Assembly: GCA_934234185.1 (NCBI GenBank)
Contig: CAKQHO010000058.1
Span: 1-19,251, forward strand
DNA length: 19,251 nt
Reading direction: 5' to 3'
Source of the DNA: an uncultured Psychrobacillus sp.
Lineage (GTDB): Bacteria > Bacillota > Bacilli > Bacillales_A > Planococcaceae
The position numbers and the translations under genes were made by a program. The notes below the pieces were generated by a model, which saw nothing but the letters and a program-made list of their open reading frames with translations, had not been told where the DNA came from and searched no databases. The first letter of the stretch is position 1. Each line of letters starts with the position of its first letter. Shown here one piece after another: positions 1 through 8,133 of the stretch.

Positions 1-11
1 ATAGATGATTT

Positions 12-71
12 CGGTACATCTTTTTTAAAAACGGTACGACTTTTTTATAAACAGTATAACTTTATTTCAAA
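12..71. repeat. Three-copy degenerate 20-bp tandem repeat
   Basis: Three units begin at 12, 32 and 52 with an exact 20-base period. The first two start CGGTAC, the third CAGTAT; each continues with a short purine/pyrimidine stretch, a T-run of about six, then an A-run. The third copy is more diverged. The 20-bp period is close to two helical turns, so the T/A tracts fall on one face of the DNA. The array lies beyond the 3' end of rsiX, probably upstream of or between genes off the left edge. Function unknown; an operator cluster or a curved-DNA element are both possible. Confidence 0.6.
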
Positions 72-80
72 TCTATAATA

Positions 81-111
81 GGGACATCAATTCGTATGAG
101 AATTGTGTCCC
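81..111 (-). terminator. Possible terminator after sigX-rsiX
   Basis: Inverted repeat GGGACA-t-CAATTC / GAATTG-TGTCCC with a six-base loop and a one-base bulge, about 80 bases beyond the rsiX stop. Read on the minus strand, the stem is followed by TATTATAGATTTG, which is AT-rich but not a proper U-tract, so it may be a weak intrinsic terminator or just a stable hairpin in the 3' UTR. Confidence 0.5.
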
Positions 112-191
112 GTTTCGTATGCCTATTTCATCTTTTCTCACCATCAACTGAATCTGTTATCAGCAAAGGATCGTCTTTTCACGCTGCACTT

Positions 192-1439
192 TTAACTTTC
201 CATGATATAGCCGTTTGGACCGATTGGTGTTGGTAAGATTTCTGTAAAGTTATAATCCTGCCATGTTTCTTGTACTACATTCTCAAGCTTCAACTCTAAT
301 CCAAAGCTTGCCGCAGTTAAAGATAGAGCTTCTATTAACTGAGTAGACTGTTTTTCGTCTAGCTTGGTCAAATCTAAGGGATCTTCGAACGTAATGGTTG
401 CACCTGTTTTATCCTCGTTATACGTAAAGGATACACCTGCAGGGATAGCGGTTTTGTATAAATCACTTTGTGGATCCTTCATTTCTAAGAAAGCCTGTTT
501 TGCAGTTTTGAACATATGGTTACCTGTGGGAGCTAAATACTCTTCTCCATTGGCAGCTTTATAGATAAAATAATTTTGCCTATTATAGCGACCCTTTAAA
601 GATTCTGGCTCCTCTAACGTTCCAACCTGGTCCCATACCAGTGGAGATCCATCTTCATTCACTCTTTTCAGCTGTTGAAAATCCACAAAGATTTCATTGA
701 TAGAATTCCAATACGGAAAGGATGTGCCAGAAGCTATATCATAGCCATGATCAGCCGGTAAATAGTGAACCAAGGTATCTCCCTCTGCTAAAAAATACCC
801 CTTGTACGGGTGATAGTCCATAAATGCCATAGCTTCTTCATCTATTCGTTCCGCATATCGCTGATATAAATCTAAGCTGCTCGGCTCCATACCTGGAAAA
901 TCAGCATCTATTTGCTCCTTTGGAATGACGATAGTCACTGGTACAGATAGAGCATTCTCTACGAAAGAAAAATGAAATGGAGTTCCTCCCTTTAGATCTT
1001 CCTCATACACCGCATCCATATTATTTTGCTTGTAAATATGAAGCGTTGGCTCGTTGAATCCAAGCATAGATATTTCAGAGTCATTTTCCAATGTTTCAGC
1101 ATCTTCTTCCTGCTGCTCACCTGTCATGATTCTTTGCTCATGATCTTGAGAAGCATGTTTAGATTCTGGTGTAGAGTCCATTAACTCGTTAGAGGCTTTC
1201 TCACTATTGTTCATATATTGTGATACTAAAAATGTTAATAATAGAACAGAAGCAATAGATGCAACTATTGGCATCCACTTAGAAGCCCTTTTCAGCTTGC
1301 CCTGTTTTTCAATCTTTTCATCAGCAGCGATATCCTGCATCAGCCGATTATACACTTCCTCTTTGGAGCGATGGTCTGTAAATTTGGGCATACTACTAAG
1401 TAGCTCATCCAACTCATTGTTCTCTTTGTCAGTATTCAT
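192..1439 (-). CDS. rsiX: RsiX-like membrane anti-sigma factor
   Basis: Anti-sigma factor that would hold SigX inactive at the membrane. The 415-residue protein has a cytoplasmic N-terminus (about 1-54), one transmembrane segment (about 56-74), an acidic low-complexity linker (about 75-125) and a large extracytoplasmic domain. The N-terminus contains the ELDELLSSMPKF type of segment common in sigma-factor regulators of Bacillales. B. subtilis RsiX is somewhat shorter (about 370 residues by memory). The ATG overlaps the sigX stop by four bases (ATGA), implying translational coupling, which is the usual way of matching sigma to anti-sigma. Assignment rests on the paired ECF sigma gene, topology and chromosomal position next to resDE; no catalytic motif can confirm it. 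Confidence 0.85.
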   Translation of the reverse strand: MNTDKENNELDELLSSMPKFTDHRSKEEVYNRLMQDIAADEKIEKQGKLKRASKWMPIVASIASVLLLTFLVSQYMNNSEKASNELMDSTPESKHASQDHEQRIMTGEQQEEDAETLENDSEISMLGFNEPTLHIYKQNNMDAVYEEDLKGGTPFHFSFVENALSVPVTIVIPKEQIDADFPGMEPSSLDLYQRYAERIDEEAMAFMDYHPYKGYFLAEGDTLVHYLPADHGYDIASGTSFPYWNSINEIFVDFQQLKRVNEDGSPLVWDQVGTLEEPESLKGRYNRQNYFIYKAANGEEYLAPTGNHMFKTAKQAFLEMKDPQSDLYKTAIPAGVSFTYNEDKTGATITFEDPLDLTKLDEKQSTQLIEALSLTAASFGLELKLENVVQETWQDYNFTEILPTPIGPNGYIMES

Positions 1440-1969
1440 AGTTGAACTTTACCCTCCTTTGTTTGTACAGATAATCGTTCTCGAAGTGCTTTTATTGCAC
1501 GGTGCTGAGTAGTTTTTACTTTTCCCTCAGACCAGTCCAGTACTTGTGCTGTTTCTGCAATCGATAGGTCTTGAAAATAACGCATAATCACTACAAGCTT
1601 TTGATCCCCTGTGCATGTATCTAATGCTGCAAGCAATGTCTTCATTTCATCATTTAAAACGGTCAGGTCCTCTGGCAGCATATCACCAGAGACTAGCTGC
1701 ATGCTTTCCCAATCGAAGGCATCAAATGCTCTCTTTTTCCTAACCGCATGCTTACGAAAATGATCGATTGCTACATTTTTGGCAATGGAAAAAAGCCATG
1801 TTTTTTCTGAGCTTTTCCCTTCAAACTTGCTATATGCTTTTAGAACACGAACATACACCTCTTGGACCAAGTCTTCCGCAGTTTGTCTATTTTTCACTAA
1901 ATAGATTAAAAACTGAAATACGTCTTGATGATAGCTATCATACAAGCGATGGAAAACGGAGTCATTCAT
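1436..1969 (-). CDS. sigX: ECF RNA polymerase sigma factor SigX
   Basis: Extracytoplasmic-function sigma factor, 177 residues. Region 2 spans about 10-80, including the AEDLVQEVYVRVLKAYSKF core-binding helix and the WLFSIAKNVAIDHFRK -10 recognition helix. Region 4 spans about 113-165, with the helix-turn-helix LSIAETAQVLDWSEGKVKTTQHRA. There is no region 1.1 or 3, as expected for ECF factors. In B. subtilis SigX controls cell-surface charge genes (dlt, pssA) and resistance to cationic peptides. The gene starts 34 bases after resE, with a G-rich ribosome site (GGGGGGAG) five bases before the ATG, and it overlaps rsiX by four bases. A sigma-X consensus promoter just upstream (1994-2019) supports autoregulation and this assignment over SigW or SigM. 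Confidence 0.93.
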   Translation of the reverse strand: MNDSVFHRLYDSYHQDVFQFLIYLVKNRQTAEDLVQEVYVRVLKAYSKFEGKSSEKTWLFSIAKNVAIDHFRKHAVRKKRAFDAFDWESMQLVSGDMLPEDLTVLNDEMKTLLAALDTCTGDQKLVVIMRYFQDLSIAETAQVLDWSEGKVKTTQHRAIKALRERLSVQTKEGKVQL

Positions 1970-1993
1970 AAGCTCCCCCCGTTCAACTAATTA

Positions 1994-2019
1994 GTCGTTT
2001 TATCTATTGATTCGTTACA
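1994..2019 (-). promoter_or_regulatory. Sigma-X autoregulatory promoter of sigX-rsiX
   Basis: On the minus strand TGTAAC (2019-2014) and CGAC (1997-1994) are separated by 16 bases. This matches the B. subtilis SigX consensus (TGTAAC, 16-17 bases, CGAC). The -35 element lies inside the last codons of resE, whose stop is at 2004-2006. Transcription would start near 1986-1988, leaving a leader of under 20 bases that still contains the G-rich ribosome site. Confidence 0.82.
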
Positions 2020-3794
2020 TCAGGAAAAGGTAATTTTATAAAAAATGTTGTCCCTTCTCCTAATGTACTTTCTACCGACAAATTACCGTTATGTCTCTCC
2101 ACAATATTTTTGGCGATCGCTAGACCTAGTCCAGTTCCGCCTTTCCCCCTTGTTCTTGCCTTATCTGCTTTGTAGAAACGCTCAAATATATAGGGAATAT
2201 CCTCTTCTGGTATACCAAATCCGGTATCCGCTACAGAAATCGCTAGCTGTTTATCCGATTTCTCTAGACGAACCGTTACAGAACCTTGCTCAGGAGTATG
2301 CCTTAACGCATTATCAATCAGATTCGTTAAAACCTGCTCCATGCGATCTTCGTCAATCGTAAGTAAAAGCTCCGGATTAAGTGAATGCTCCAGGCTTAGA
2401 TGGATATTCTTTTCCTTGGCAATTTGCTCGAACTTTTGTGTGATTCTTTCAATCGTCGGTATGATTAGTACCTCTTCTTTATAAATACTTAAATAACCGG
2501 ACTCTAATCTCGCTAAATCTAGCAATTCTGTTACGAGTCTACCCATGCGCTTTGATTCATCATAGATAATACGAATCATCTCATTTTTTTCTTCCTCAGT
2601 CGTTACCATATCATCTAGAATAGCCTCACTATAGCCTTGAAGCATTGATATGGGGGTTCTTAGTTCATGTGAGACATTGGCAATGAAATCAGAACGCATT
2701 TTGTCTAATCTATGCTGCTCTGTCATGTCACGCATGACCACTACCGCACCGCGTACGGACTCGTTACTATATAGAAGGCTGATAGAAACGGAGAAATAAT
2801 ATCCTTTAATTTCCACTTCTTCATCTAGCTCTTCCTCTAGATAAAAAACATGCTCCAATAAATGTTGTAATTCTGCAGGGATGTCTGAATCCCCTTCTAA
2901 CTCTTTATTTGCATACCACTTTTGCAGCAGCTCATCTGCCTGAGGATTGCTTACTAACACTTGATAATCCTTGTTAAAGGTCAAAACTGCGTCAGTCATA
3001 GAGGTTAAAATACTGGATAATTGCTCTTTTTCTTGGTTGATGAGCTCTACATGGTGCTTCAAGTGCTTACCCATTCGGTTAAATGCAGCACCAAGCTCCC
3101 CAATCTCATCTCGTTGCACAATCGGAACCTTGGTTTCAAAGTTGCCCTTTGCCAGCTCTAGAGCTGCCTCCCGCATGGATCTTAGTGGCGAGGTTATTCT
3201 GGAGGACAAGAAAAATGTCAGCATGGTAGTTAATAAGAGTGCAATAAACCCTGATAAGAAGACGATTCTAGTTGTGCTATTGGAGGTTTTGTCGACTACG
3301 TCTAAGCTTTGATAGATAAAAACAGCACCATGAATTTCTTTATCCGATTCTAACGGAAATGCCAAAATGATATAGTTTTCCATAAGATCCTCTTCTATCA
3401 TTGAAGGCATTAGCATTTTCTTAATAATCGTATCACTAGATGTATAAATACTAGATAGCTCTTTGTTATTTAATATTTTTTCTGTGATGACTTCCTTATT
3501 TAGTCCTTCATGTACAGATAGGAAGACAGAATCTGCATTTCTAACGATTAATGTATTGGTTTCTGTACCTAATATATCTTCAATAATATCTATTGATGCC
3601 TCTACGTCGTCATGTTGTTCTACGATTTTTCCAATCGTGGCAGCTTCCTGTCTTAATGTTTCTTCTGCTTGCTCTGTATGGAAATCCTCTAAAAATTCTA
3701 GCATTAAGACCGTCACGATGAATAAAACAAATAAAACGAGAAGCAAGATGGTTCCCCATAGCTTCCCGACTACACTATTCCAAATTCTATTCAT
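2004..3794 (-). CDS. resE: Sensor histidine kinase ResE
   Basis: Membrane sensor kinase that phosphorylates ResD when oxygen is limiting or nitric oxide is present. The 596 residues show TM1 (about 12-34), an extracytoplasmic region (about 36-173), TM2 (about 177-198) and a HAMP segment containing the RDEIGELGAAFNRM motif (about 200-250). A PAS-like region follows at about 255-360, then the HisKA H-box SHELRTP with phospho-acceptor His376. The ATPase domain has an N-box at NLIDNALRHTP (491-501), G1 at DTGFG (523-527) and G2 at GTGLGL (553-558). Length and order fit B. subtilis ResE. The gene overlaps resD by eight bases, with GAGG six to seven bases before its ATG. Its last codons double as the -35 of the sigX promoter. 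Confidence 0.94.
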   Translation of the reverse strand: MNRIWNSVVGKLWGTILLLVLFVLFIVTVLMLEFLEDFHTEQAEETLRQEAATIGKIVEQHDDVEASIDIIEDILGTETNTLIVRNADSVFLSVHEGLNKEVITEKILNNKELSSIYTSSDTIIKKMLMPSMIEEDLMENYIILAFPLESDKEIHGAVFIYQSLDVVDKTSNSTTRIVFLSGFIALLLTTMLTFFLSSRITSPLRSMREAALELAKGNFETKVPIVQRDEIGELGAAFNRMGKHLKHHVELINQEKEQLSSILTSMTDAVLTFNKDYQVLVSNPQADELLQKWYANKELEGDSDIPAELQHLLEHVFYLEEELDEEVEIKGYYFSVSISLLYSNESVRGAVVVMRDMTEQHRLDKMRSDFIANVSHELRTPISMLQGYSEAILDDMVTTEEEKNEMIRIIYDESKRMGRLVTELLDLARLESGYLSIYKEEVLIIPTIERITQKFEQIAKEKNIHLSLEHSLNPELLLTIDEDRMEQVLTNLIDNALRHTPEQGSVTVRLEKSDKQLAISVADTGFGIPEEDIPYIFERFYKADKARTRGKGGTGLGLAIAKNIVERHNGNLSVESTLGEGTTFFIKLPFPDVTNQ

Positions 3795-4503
3795 TGACTA
3801 CCTCAAATTTATAGCCAATTCCCCAAACAGTGACAATCATCTTAGCGGCCTTTTCTGACACTCTATTCAGCTTTTCGCGAAGGCGTTTCACATGAGTATC
3901 TACTGTCCGAAGATCCCCAAAGAAATCATAATGCCAAACTTCTTTTAGCAATTGCTCTCTATCAAATACTTTATCAGGAGCCTTAGCAAGGAAATAAAGC
4001 AATTCATATTCTTTCGGAGTCAGGCTAACCTCTATGCCGTCCGCGGTAACTCTATGGGCATCATGATCAATCGTTAGATGAGGAAATACAACGATATCCT
4101 TAGAAACTGCGACTCCCTGAGCGGTGGAGAAAGCAGAGGAACGCCTTAATAGCGCTTTCACTCGCAGGACTACCTCCCTAGGACTAAATGGCTTTACGAT
4201 GTAATCATCTGCTCCTAGCTCGAAGCCTTCCACTCTGTTAGACTCTTCCCCTTTTGCGGTAAGCAAGATGACTGGTGTTTCCTTATGCTCTCTTAATTCT
4301 GTTATTACTTCTATTCCATCCTTTTCAGGCATCATAATATCTAATAATACACAGCTGTATTCATTTTCTAAAGCCATCTGTAGCGCTATTTCTCCATTTT
4401 CTGCTTCCTCTACTGCATAGCCTTCCCGTTCCAAATACATTTTTAACAATCTGCGGATACGTTCTTCATCATCTACTACTAATAGCTTTATCATATCTGA
4501 CAT
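3787..4503 (-). CDS. resD: Response regulator ResD
   Basis: OmpR/PhoB-type transcription factor, 238 residues. The receiver domain (about 4-120) carries the acidic pocket DDEE at 11-14, phospho-acceptor Asp55 in VLLDIMMPEKDG, Thr82 and Lys104 in DYIVKPFSPRE. The C-terminal winged helix (about 140-235) includes LTPKEYELLYFLA and RTVDTHVKRLREKL. ResD activates genes for anaerobic and aerobic respiration, including resABC. A GAAGGG ribosome site sits 12 bases before the ATG, rather far; no better in-frame start is visible. A terminator separates it from resC, so resDE appear to have their own promoter, candidate at 4540-4568. Confidence 0.95.
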   Translation of the reverse strand: MSDMIKLLVVDDEERIRRLLKMYLEREGYAVEEAENGEIALQMALENEYSCVLLDIMMPEKDGIEVITELREHKETPVILLTAKGEESNRVEGFELGADDYIVKPFSPREVVLRVKALLRRSSAFSTAQGVAVSKDIVVFPHLTIDHDAHRVTADGIEVSLTPKEYELLYFLAKAPDKVFDREQLLKEVWHYDFFGDLRTVDTHVKRLREKLNRVSEKAAKMIVTVWGIGYKFEVVNE

Positions 4504-4539
4504 ATTATTATCATACCCTTCTATCTACTTATCATCTAT

Positions 4540-4568
4540 ATTGTACAATTACTAACTACAAATTGAAA
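4540..4568 (-). promoter_or_regulatory. Candidate sigma-A promoter for resDE
   Basis: On the minus strand TTTCAA (4568-4563) and TACAAT (4545-4540) are spaced by 17 bases in the gap between the resC terminator and resD. The -10 is good and the -35 poor (three of six), so this is the best candidate seen, not a certain promoter. Confidence 0.4.
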
Positions 4569-4596
4569 GAAAAGCTCTCCTATCCTTAAGCTATAA

Positions 4597-4632
4597 AAAT
4601 AGCCGAAGTCATTATAATGACCTCGACTATTT
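4597..4632 (-). terminator. Rho-independent terminator after resABC
   Basis: On the minus strand AAATAGTCGAGGTCATTA is followed directly by its near-perfect complement, with two G-U type mismatches, and then TTTTTAT. It begins 14 bases past the resC stop. The right arm of the other strand is followed by TTTAAAT, so weak activity in the plus direction is possible. Confidence 0.9.
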
Positions 4633-4646
4633 TAAATAGCTTCTAC

Positions 4647-5831
4647 TTATGCATAAGAGTGTAGACCTGCAAGAATCAGGTTAACTGCAATTAGGTTGAA
4701 CATGATGATAATAAAACCTATTAGAGCAAGCCAAGCGGATTTTTCTCCTTGCCATCCTTTTGTTAAACGTAAGTGTAAGAATACAGCGTAGAATAACCAA
4801 GTGATTAAAGCCCAAACCTCTTTTGGATCCCAGCCCCAGAAGCGACCCCAAGCCTCATGAGCCCAGATCATCGCAAATATTAATGCTCCTAAAGTAAATA
4901 CCGGGAAACCGATTAATACTGAACGATAACCTATTTCATCCATTAGCTGCGAATTAGATTTCTTTGCTAACGGCTGTAATACTACTGCTATACGTCTGCG
5001 CAGCACCAATCTAAGCACTAAGTAAATTACAGTACCAAAAATTAATGACCAAACAACGGTTGTTAGCTTTTTAGCATTGAAAAAGGCAGGCATTTCCACT
5101 AACGGGTCCATTGCCCCATCTGTTATTACTTGAGATTCATTCATTCCAAATAAAGCAGGCAGCGTATAGGTAATGTTGTGATTCTCGCCATCCTTACTTA
5201 TATAAGAATATTCAGCCTCATATCCTGCAATAGCAAATGCAGATGTGGAAGCAACGAACCCTAATACTACGATTAATAAGTACATAACAGCTTCTATCCA
5301 AAAACGTTGCTTAGAAGGTTTTGATAAGTCAATATTTTTTAATAACCATATAAGACCGGCAACCGCACTAATTGCAAGGATAGCTTCACCCATTGCAGCT
5401 GTAATAACGTGAATAGTTAACCAATGACTTTTTAAAGCCGGAATTAAAGGAGAAACATCTCTTGGAAACATGGTAGCATAAGCGATGATTAGTACAGCAA
5501 TTGGTAAAGCGAACAACCCTAAAGCAGGCGCTTTATAAATAAAGTAGATAAGTATAAACGCACCTACAATCATCATACCGAAAGCAGTCGTAAATTCGAA
5601 TAGGTTACTAACCGGAGCATGTCCCGCTGCAATCCATCTAATGATAAAATACCCTAAATTACAGACAAAACCGATAATCGTAACACTTATCGCAGCTATT
5701 CCCCAACGCTTGAAGGATTTGCTCTCAGAGGATTTTGAACCTCTTACAGCACCTCCGAATAAAAATGTAGCAACTAAATAAGCGATGAATGCTATAAATA
5801 ATAAAGTACTACTAAATGAAATCAAAGTCAT
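4647..5831 (-). CDS. resC: Cytochrome c synthase subunit ResC (CcsA family)
   Basis: Polytopic membrane protein of the System II cytochrome c maturation machinery. Together with ResB it moves heme across the membrane and attaches it to apocytochrome c. The 394 residues contain about eight hydrophobic spans and the tryptophan-rich heme-handling motif WAHEAWGRFWGWDPKE at 323-338. His141, His325 and His391 are positioned as expected for heme ligands of CcsA proteins. The length is close to B. subtilis ResC (about 390). It overlaps the resB stop by four bases, indicating translational coupling, and it is the last gene of resABC, ending just before a strong terminator. Confidence 0.95.
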   Translation of the reverse strand: MTLISFSSTLLFIAFIAYLVATFLFGGAVRGSKSSESKSFKRWGIAAISVTIIGFVCNLGYFIIRWIAAGHAPVSNLFEFTTAFGMMIVGAFILIYFIYKAPALGLFALPIAVLIIAYATMFPRDVSPLIPALKSHWLTIHVITAAMGEAILAISAVAGLIWLLKNIDLSKPSKQRFWIEAVMYLLIVVLGFVASTSAFAIAGYEAEYSYISKDGENHNITYTLPALFGMNESQVITDGAMDPLVEMPAFFNAKKLTTVVWSLIFGTVIYLVLRLVLRRRIAVVLQPLAKKSNSQLMDEIGYRSVLIGFPVFTLGALIFAMIWAHEAWGRFWGWDPKEVWALITWLFYAVFLHLRLTKGWQGEKSAWLALIGFIIIMFNLIAVNLILAGLHSYA

Positions 5832-7486
5832 TTTTCTTCTTCCCCTTCCGTTTTATCCACTTTAGCATCCTCATCCTGTTGATCTTCATATGGTGGTAGA
5901 CTAGTGATTTTTGCTACTTCGTCAATATCTCTCTTCACAGATAGCCAGTTTTTGTTCGTATGAGCAGCAATAGCTACTTGACCATCCTCTAAAATTTGCA
6001 ACCATATTCGACGATGATTCCAGTAAGAACCTTGAATTACTCCAATCATGAAGATTAAACCACCTAAAGCAAGAATCGGAATCGTTATATCTTTCCGGAT
6101 AACTAGAAAAGAAGCATCTCTTGTTTCAACACTTTGGAAAGCAAGCTTATGCTTGTTTTCTCCAAGTGGTTCGACAGTTTCTTGAATCAATACTAAACTG
6201 GTTTCCCCTTTTGGAAATTCTGGGCTAAACATTTTCACTAAGAATGCAGGATTTCTTGGTAACGGAGATTGAGATTGCGGCTCCCCATTTTCAAATCCGG
6301 AAAAGTCAGCATAGTAATCTGTAATCTCCACTTTATAGCCCTCATTTAATTCGTAGACAGGTTGAGGATTAGAAAGGTCAATAGTAAACTCACCAAATGA
6401 TTCTCCTGTTTCCTTATTTTGGAGCTGGAATGTCATTGTTTTTAGTTCATTCAAACGGAAATCCATTTGGAAAACCGAGAAATTATCAAACTTCAGTGGC
6501 TTGTTCACTTGAATAGAATATTCTTTTTCTAGCGTTAAGTCCTTCGAGTTATTCGCAATAGAATCTTCAGGACCTTTATATAAGGCAATATCTGTTTGAT
6601 AATTAGAAGCAATAGTTCCTACTCGGTCAATCGCTTCCCCGAAGACATCCGATGCTTCATCCTTATTATACGTTTCGAAGATAAATTGTTTATTCTCCAA
6701 ATAATATCCATCTGTCTCTGGAATATAAAGAGTTTCTCCCTCTCTAATCCACATGCTTTGATCTACGTAAAAGCCTGGGACAACTCTTAGCATTACTCCG
6801 ATAAGAAAGATGATCAGACCCAAGTGATTGACATAAGGGCCCCAACGAGAAAAACGTCCTTTTTCAGCTAGAATGGCATCTCCTTCACGCTTCACCTTAT
6901 ACCGCATAGTCTGGAGCTTTTCTTCCGCTTTTGCCAAAGAATCCTTTGGTGCTTCGACCGAACCCACTCCAAATACACGCTGACGTTTTAAAAAGCTAAT
7001 GTGACGCTTTGTTTTTTGTTTTTTTAGAGATTTATATAGTGGAATCACACGGTCTAGACTCGCTATTACAAGCGAAATACCAAGCAGCCCAATTAATAAT
7101 TGGAACCACCATGATCCATATACATCTCCTAAGCCCAGTTCATAGTAGAGTGTACCAAATGACCCGTAGGCTTTTTCATAGTATGCTGCTATGTCAGCCT
7201 CCGCAGTGGCTGGCACGTAGAATACTTGAGGCAAAATAGATCCTATTGCAGCGGCAACTAAAATTACCACAATAATCCACATACCTACTTTTACACTTGA
7301 GAAAAAATTCCAAATTTTATCTATGATTGTTTTGTTGTGAGTTTGGGACCGTCTTGCTGATCCCTCGTATCTCATGTCTACGAGCTTTTTTTGCTTAGTC
7401 TCTTCACTTAATGGACGACCACAGCTCTCACAAAGCTCTGTACCTGCCGGGTTTACATTCCCACAAACACATACTATCTTTTCCAT
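5828..7486 (-). CDS. resB: Cytochrome c biogenesis protein ResB
   Basis: Partner of ResC in heme delivery and cytochrome c assembly. The 552 residues have four membrane spans (about 63-88, 126-150, 218-238 and 470-490). A large extracytoplasmic domain lies between the third and fourth spans, the usual ResB/Ccs1 layout. The first 25 residues form a small zinc-ribbon-like segment with Cys6, Cys8, Cys19 and Cys22 (CVCGN then CESCG); from memory B. subtilis ResB has the same cap. The C-terminus is highly charged (after about residue 530). The gene follows resA by 14 bases and overlaps resC by four. A GGAG site lies upstream of the ATG. Confidence 0.95.
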   Translation of the reverse strand: MEKIVCVCGNVNPAGTELCESCGRPLSEETKQKKLVDMRYEGSARRSQTHNKTIIDKIWNFFSSVKVGMWIIVVILVAAAIGSILPQVFYVPATAEADIAAYYEKAYGSFGTLYYELGLGDVYGSWWFQLLIGLLGISLVIASLDRVIPLYKSLKKQKTKRHISFLKRQRVFGVGSVEAPKDSLAKAEEKLQTMRYKVKREGDAILAEKGRFSRWGPYVNHLGLIIFLIGVMLRVVPGFYVDQSMWIREGETLYIPETDGYYLENKQFIFETYNKDEASDVFGEAIDRVGTIASNYQTDIALYKGPEDSIANNSKDLTLEKEYSIQVNKPLKFDNFSVFQMDFRLNELKTMTFQLQNKETGESFGEFTIDLSNPQPVYELNEGYKVEITDYYADFSGFENGEPQSQSPLPRNPAFLVKMFSPEFPKGETSLVLIQETVEPLGENKHKLAFQSVETRDASFLVIRKDITIPILALGGLIFMIGVIQGSYWNHRRIWLQILEDGQVAIAAHTNKNWLSVKRDIDEVAKITSLPPYEDQQDEDAKVDKTEGEEEK

Positions 7487-7500
7487 TTAAAAGAACTCCT

Positions 7501-8043
7501 TCATGAAGGTTTAATTTGGTCCATAAAATTGGCAATGTCCTGCTCGGTCATCTCGCCCTTGATAATCTTCACAATTTTCCCTTCTGGGTTAATTAAGAAG
7601 GTTGTTGGAAGAGGATCAATATTATAGGATTCCTTCACACTTCTATTACGGTCGATTGCAATTGGAAAAGACAACTTGTACCTTTTTGCGAAACTGTTCA
7701 CCTTTAAATCAGATTCTGCAATATTAATGGCAAGAGTTTGTACTCCTTGGTCCTTATACACTTGATATTGGTTATCCATTGCTGGCATTTCCTTCGCACA
7801 CGGCTTACACCAAGTTCCCCAAAAATTTAAGAAAACACCTTGTCCTTTATAATCGGATAAACGATGCTGTTCTCCGTTCATATCCGTAACTATAAAATCA
7901 GGCGCCTTATCTCCGACCTGCAGTACAGCATTTTTCTCTTTAGTTGCATTTGAAACAATTGTAAATATAATAGCGGCAGCTAAGATTACTAAAATAACTG
8001 TACGCATATAAAAGCGTTGTTTTTTTGACTGAGCCACTTTCAT
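7501..8043 (-). CDS. resA: Thiol-disulfide oxidoreductase ResA
   Basis: Membrane-anchored thioredoxin-like protein that reduces the cysteines of apocytochrome c before heme attachment. From the chosen ATG it has 180 residues: an N-terminal signal anchor (about 14-31), then a TlpA/ResA fold with the active site WGTWCKPC (Cys79, Cys82) and the cis-proline segment PLPTTFLINPEGK. Glu85 corresponds to the conserved active-site glutamate. Start: a longer frame reaches 8106 but runs through the -10 of the resA promoter, so it is unlikely. The G-run at 8046-8051 is only two bases from the ATG at 8043, but eight bases from an in-frame GTG at 8037, so the GTG may be the true start. First gene of resABC. 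Confidence 0.94.
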   Translation of the reverse strand: MKVAQSKKQRFYMRTVILVILAAAIIFTIVSNATKEKNAVLQVGDKAPDFIVTDMNGEQHRLSDYKGQGVFLNFWGTWCKPCAKEMPAMDNQYQVYKDQGVQTLAINIAESDLKVNSFAKRYKLSFPIAIDRNRSVKESYNIDPLPTTFLINPEGKIVKIIKGEMTEQDIANFMDQIKPS

Positions 8044-8070
8044 TTCCCCCCATTCAAACATACCGTCAAT

Positions 8071-8079
8071 ATTATACCA
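8071..8079 (-). promoter_or_regulatory. resABC promoter, extended -10
   Basis: Minus-strand TGGTATAAT (8079-8071) is a perfect extended -10. No recognisable -35 lies 16-18 bases upstream, which suits an activator-dependent promoter. Transcription would start near 8064, about 20 bases before the start codon. Confidence 0.6.
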
Positions 8080-8116
8080 AATAATTAAATAGGAGATGAG
8101 TAGCACATATGAAGGG

Positions 8117-8124
8117 TTTGTGAA
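8117..8124 (+). promoter_or_regulatory. Possible ResD-binding box upstream of resA
   Basis: TTTGTGAA followed by CTTTTT lies about 53-60 bases upstream of the predicted resA start of transcription, in inverted orientation. It resembles the TTTGTGAA-type ResD motif recalled from B. subtilis. The same eight bases also occur once inside pdp (minus strand, near 18266), so a chance match is not excluded. Confidence 0.4.
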
Positions 8125-8133
8125 CTTTTTCGC

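Noticed and set aside
96..236. Short plus-strand ORF starting at the left hairpin
   Set aside because: No ribosome site, and it runs into the antisense of rsiX.
8044..8106. N-terminal extension of ResA to an upstream ATG
   Set aside because: The extension contains the resA -10 element and the hydrophobic extra segment is absent from the B. subtilis protein.
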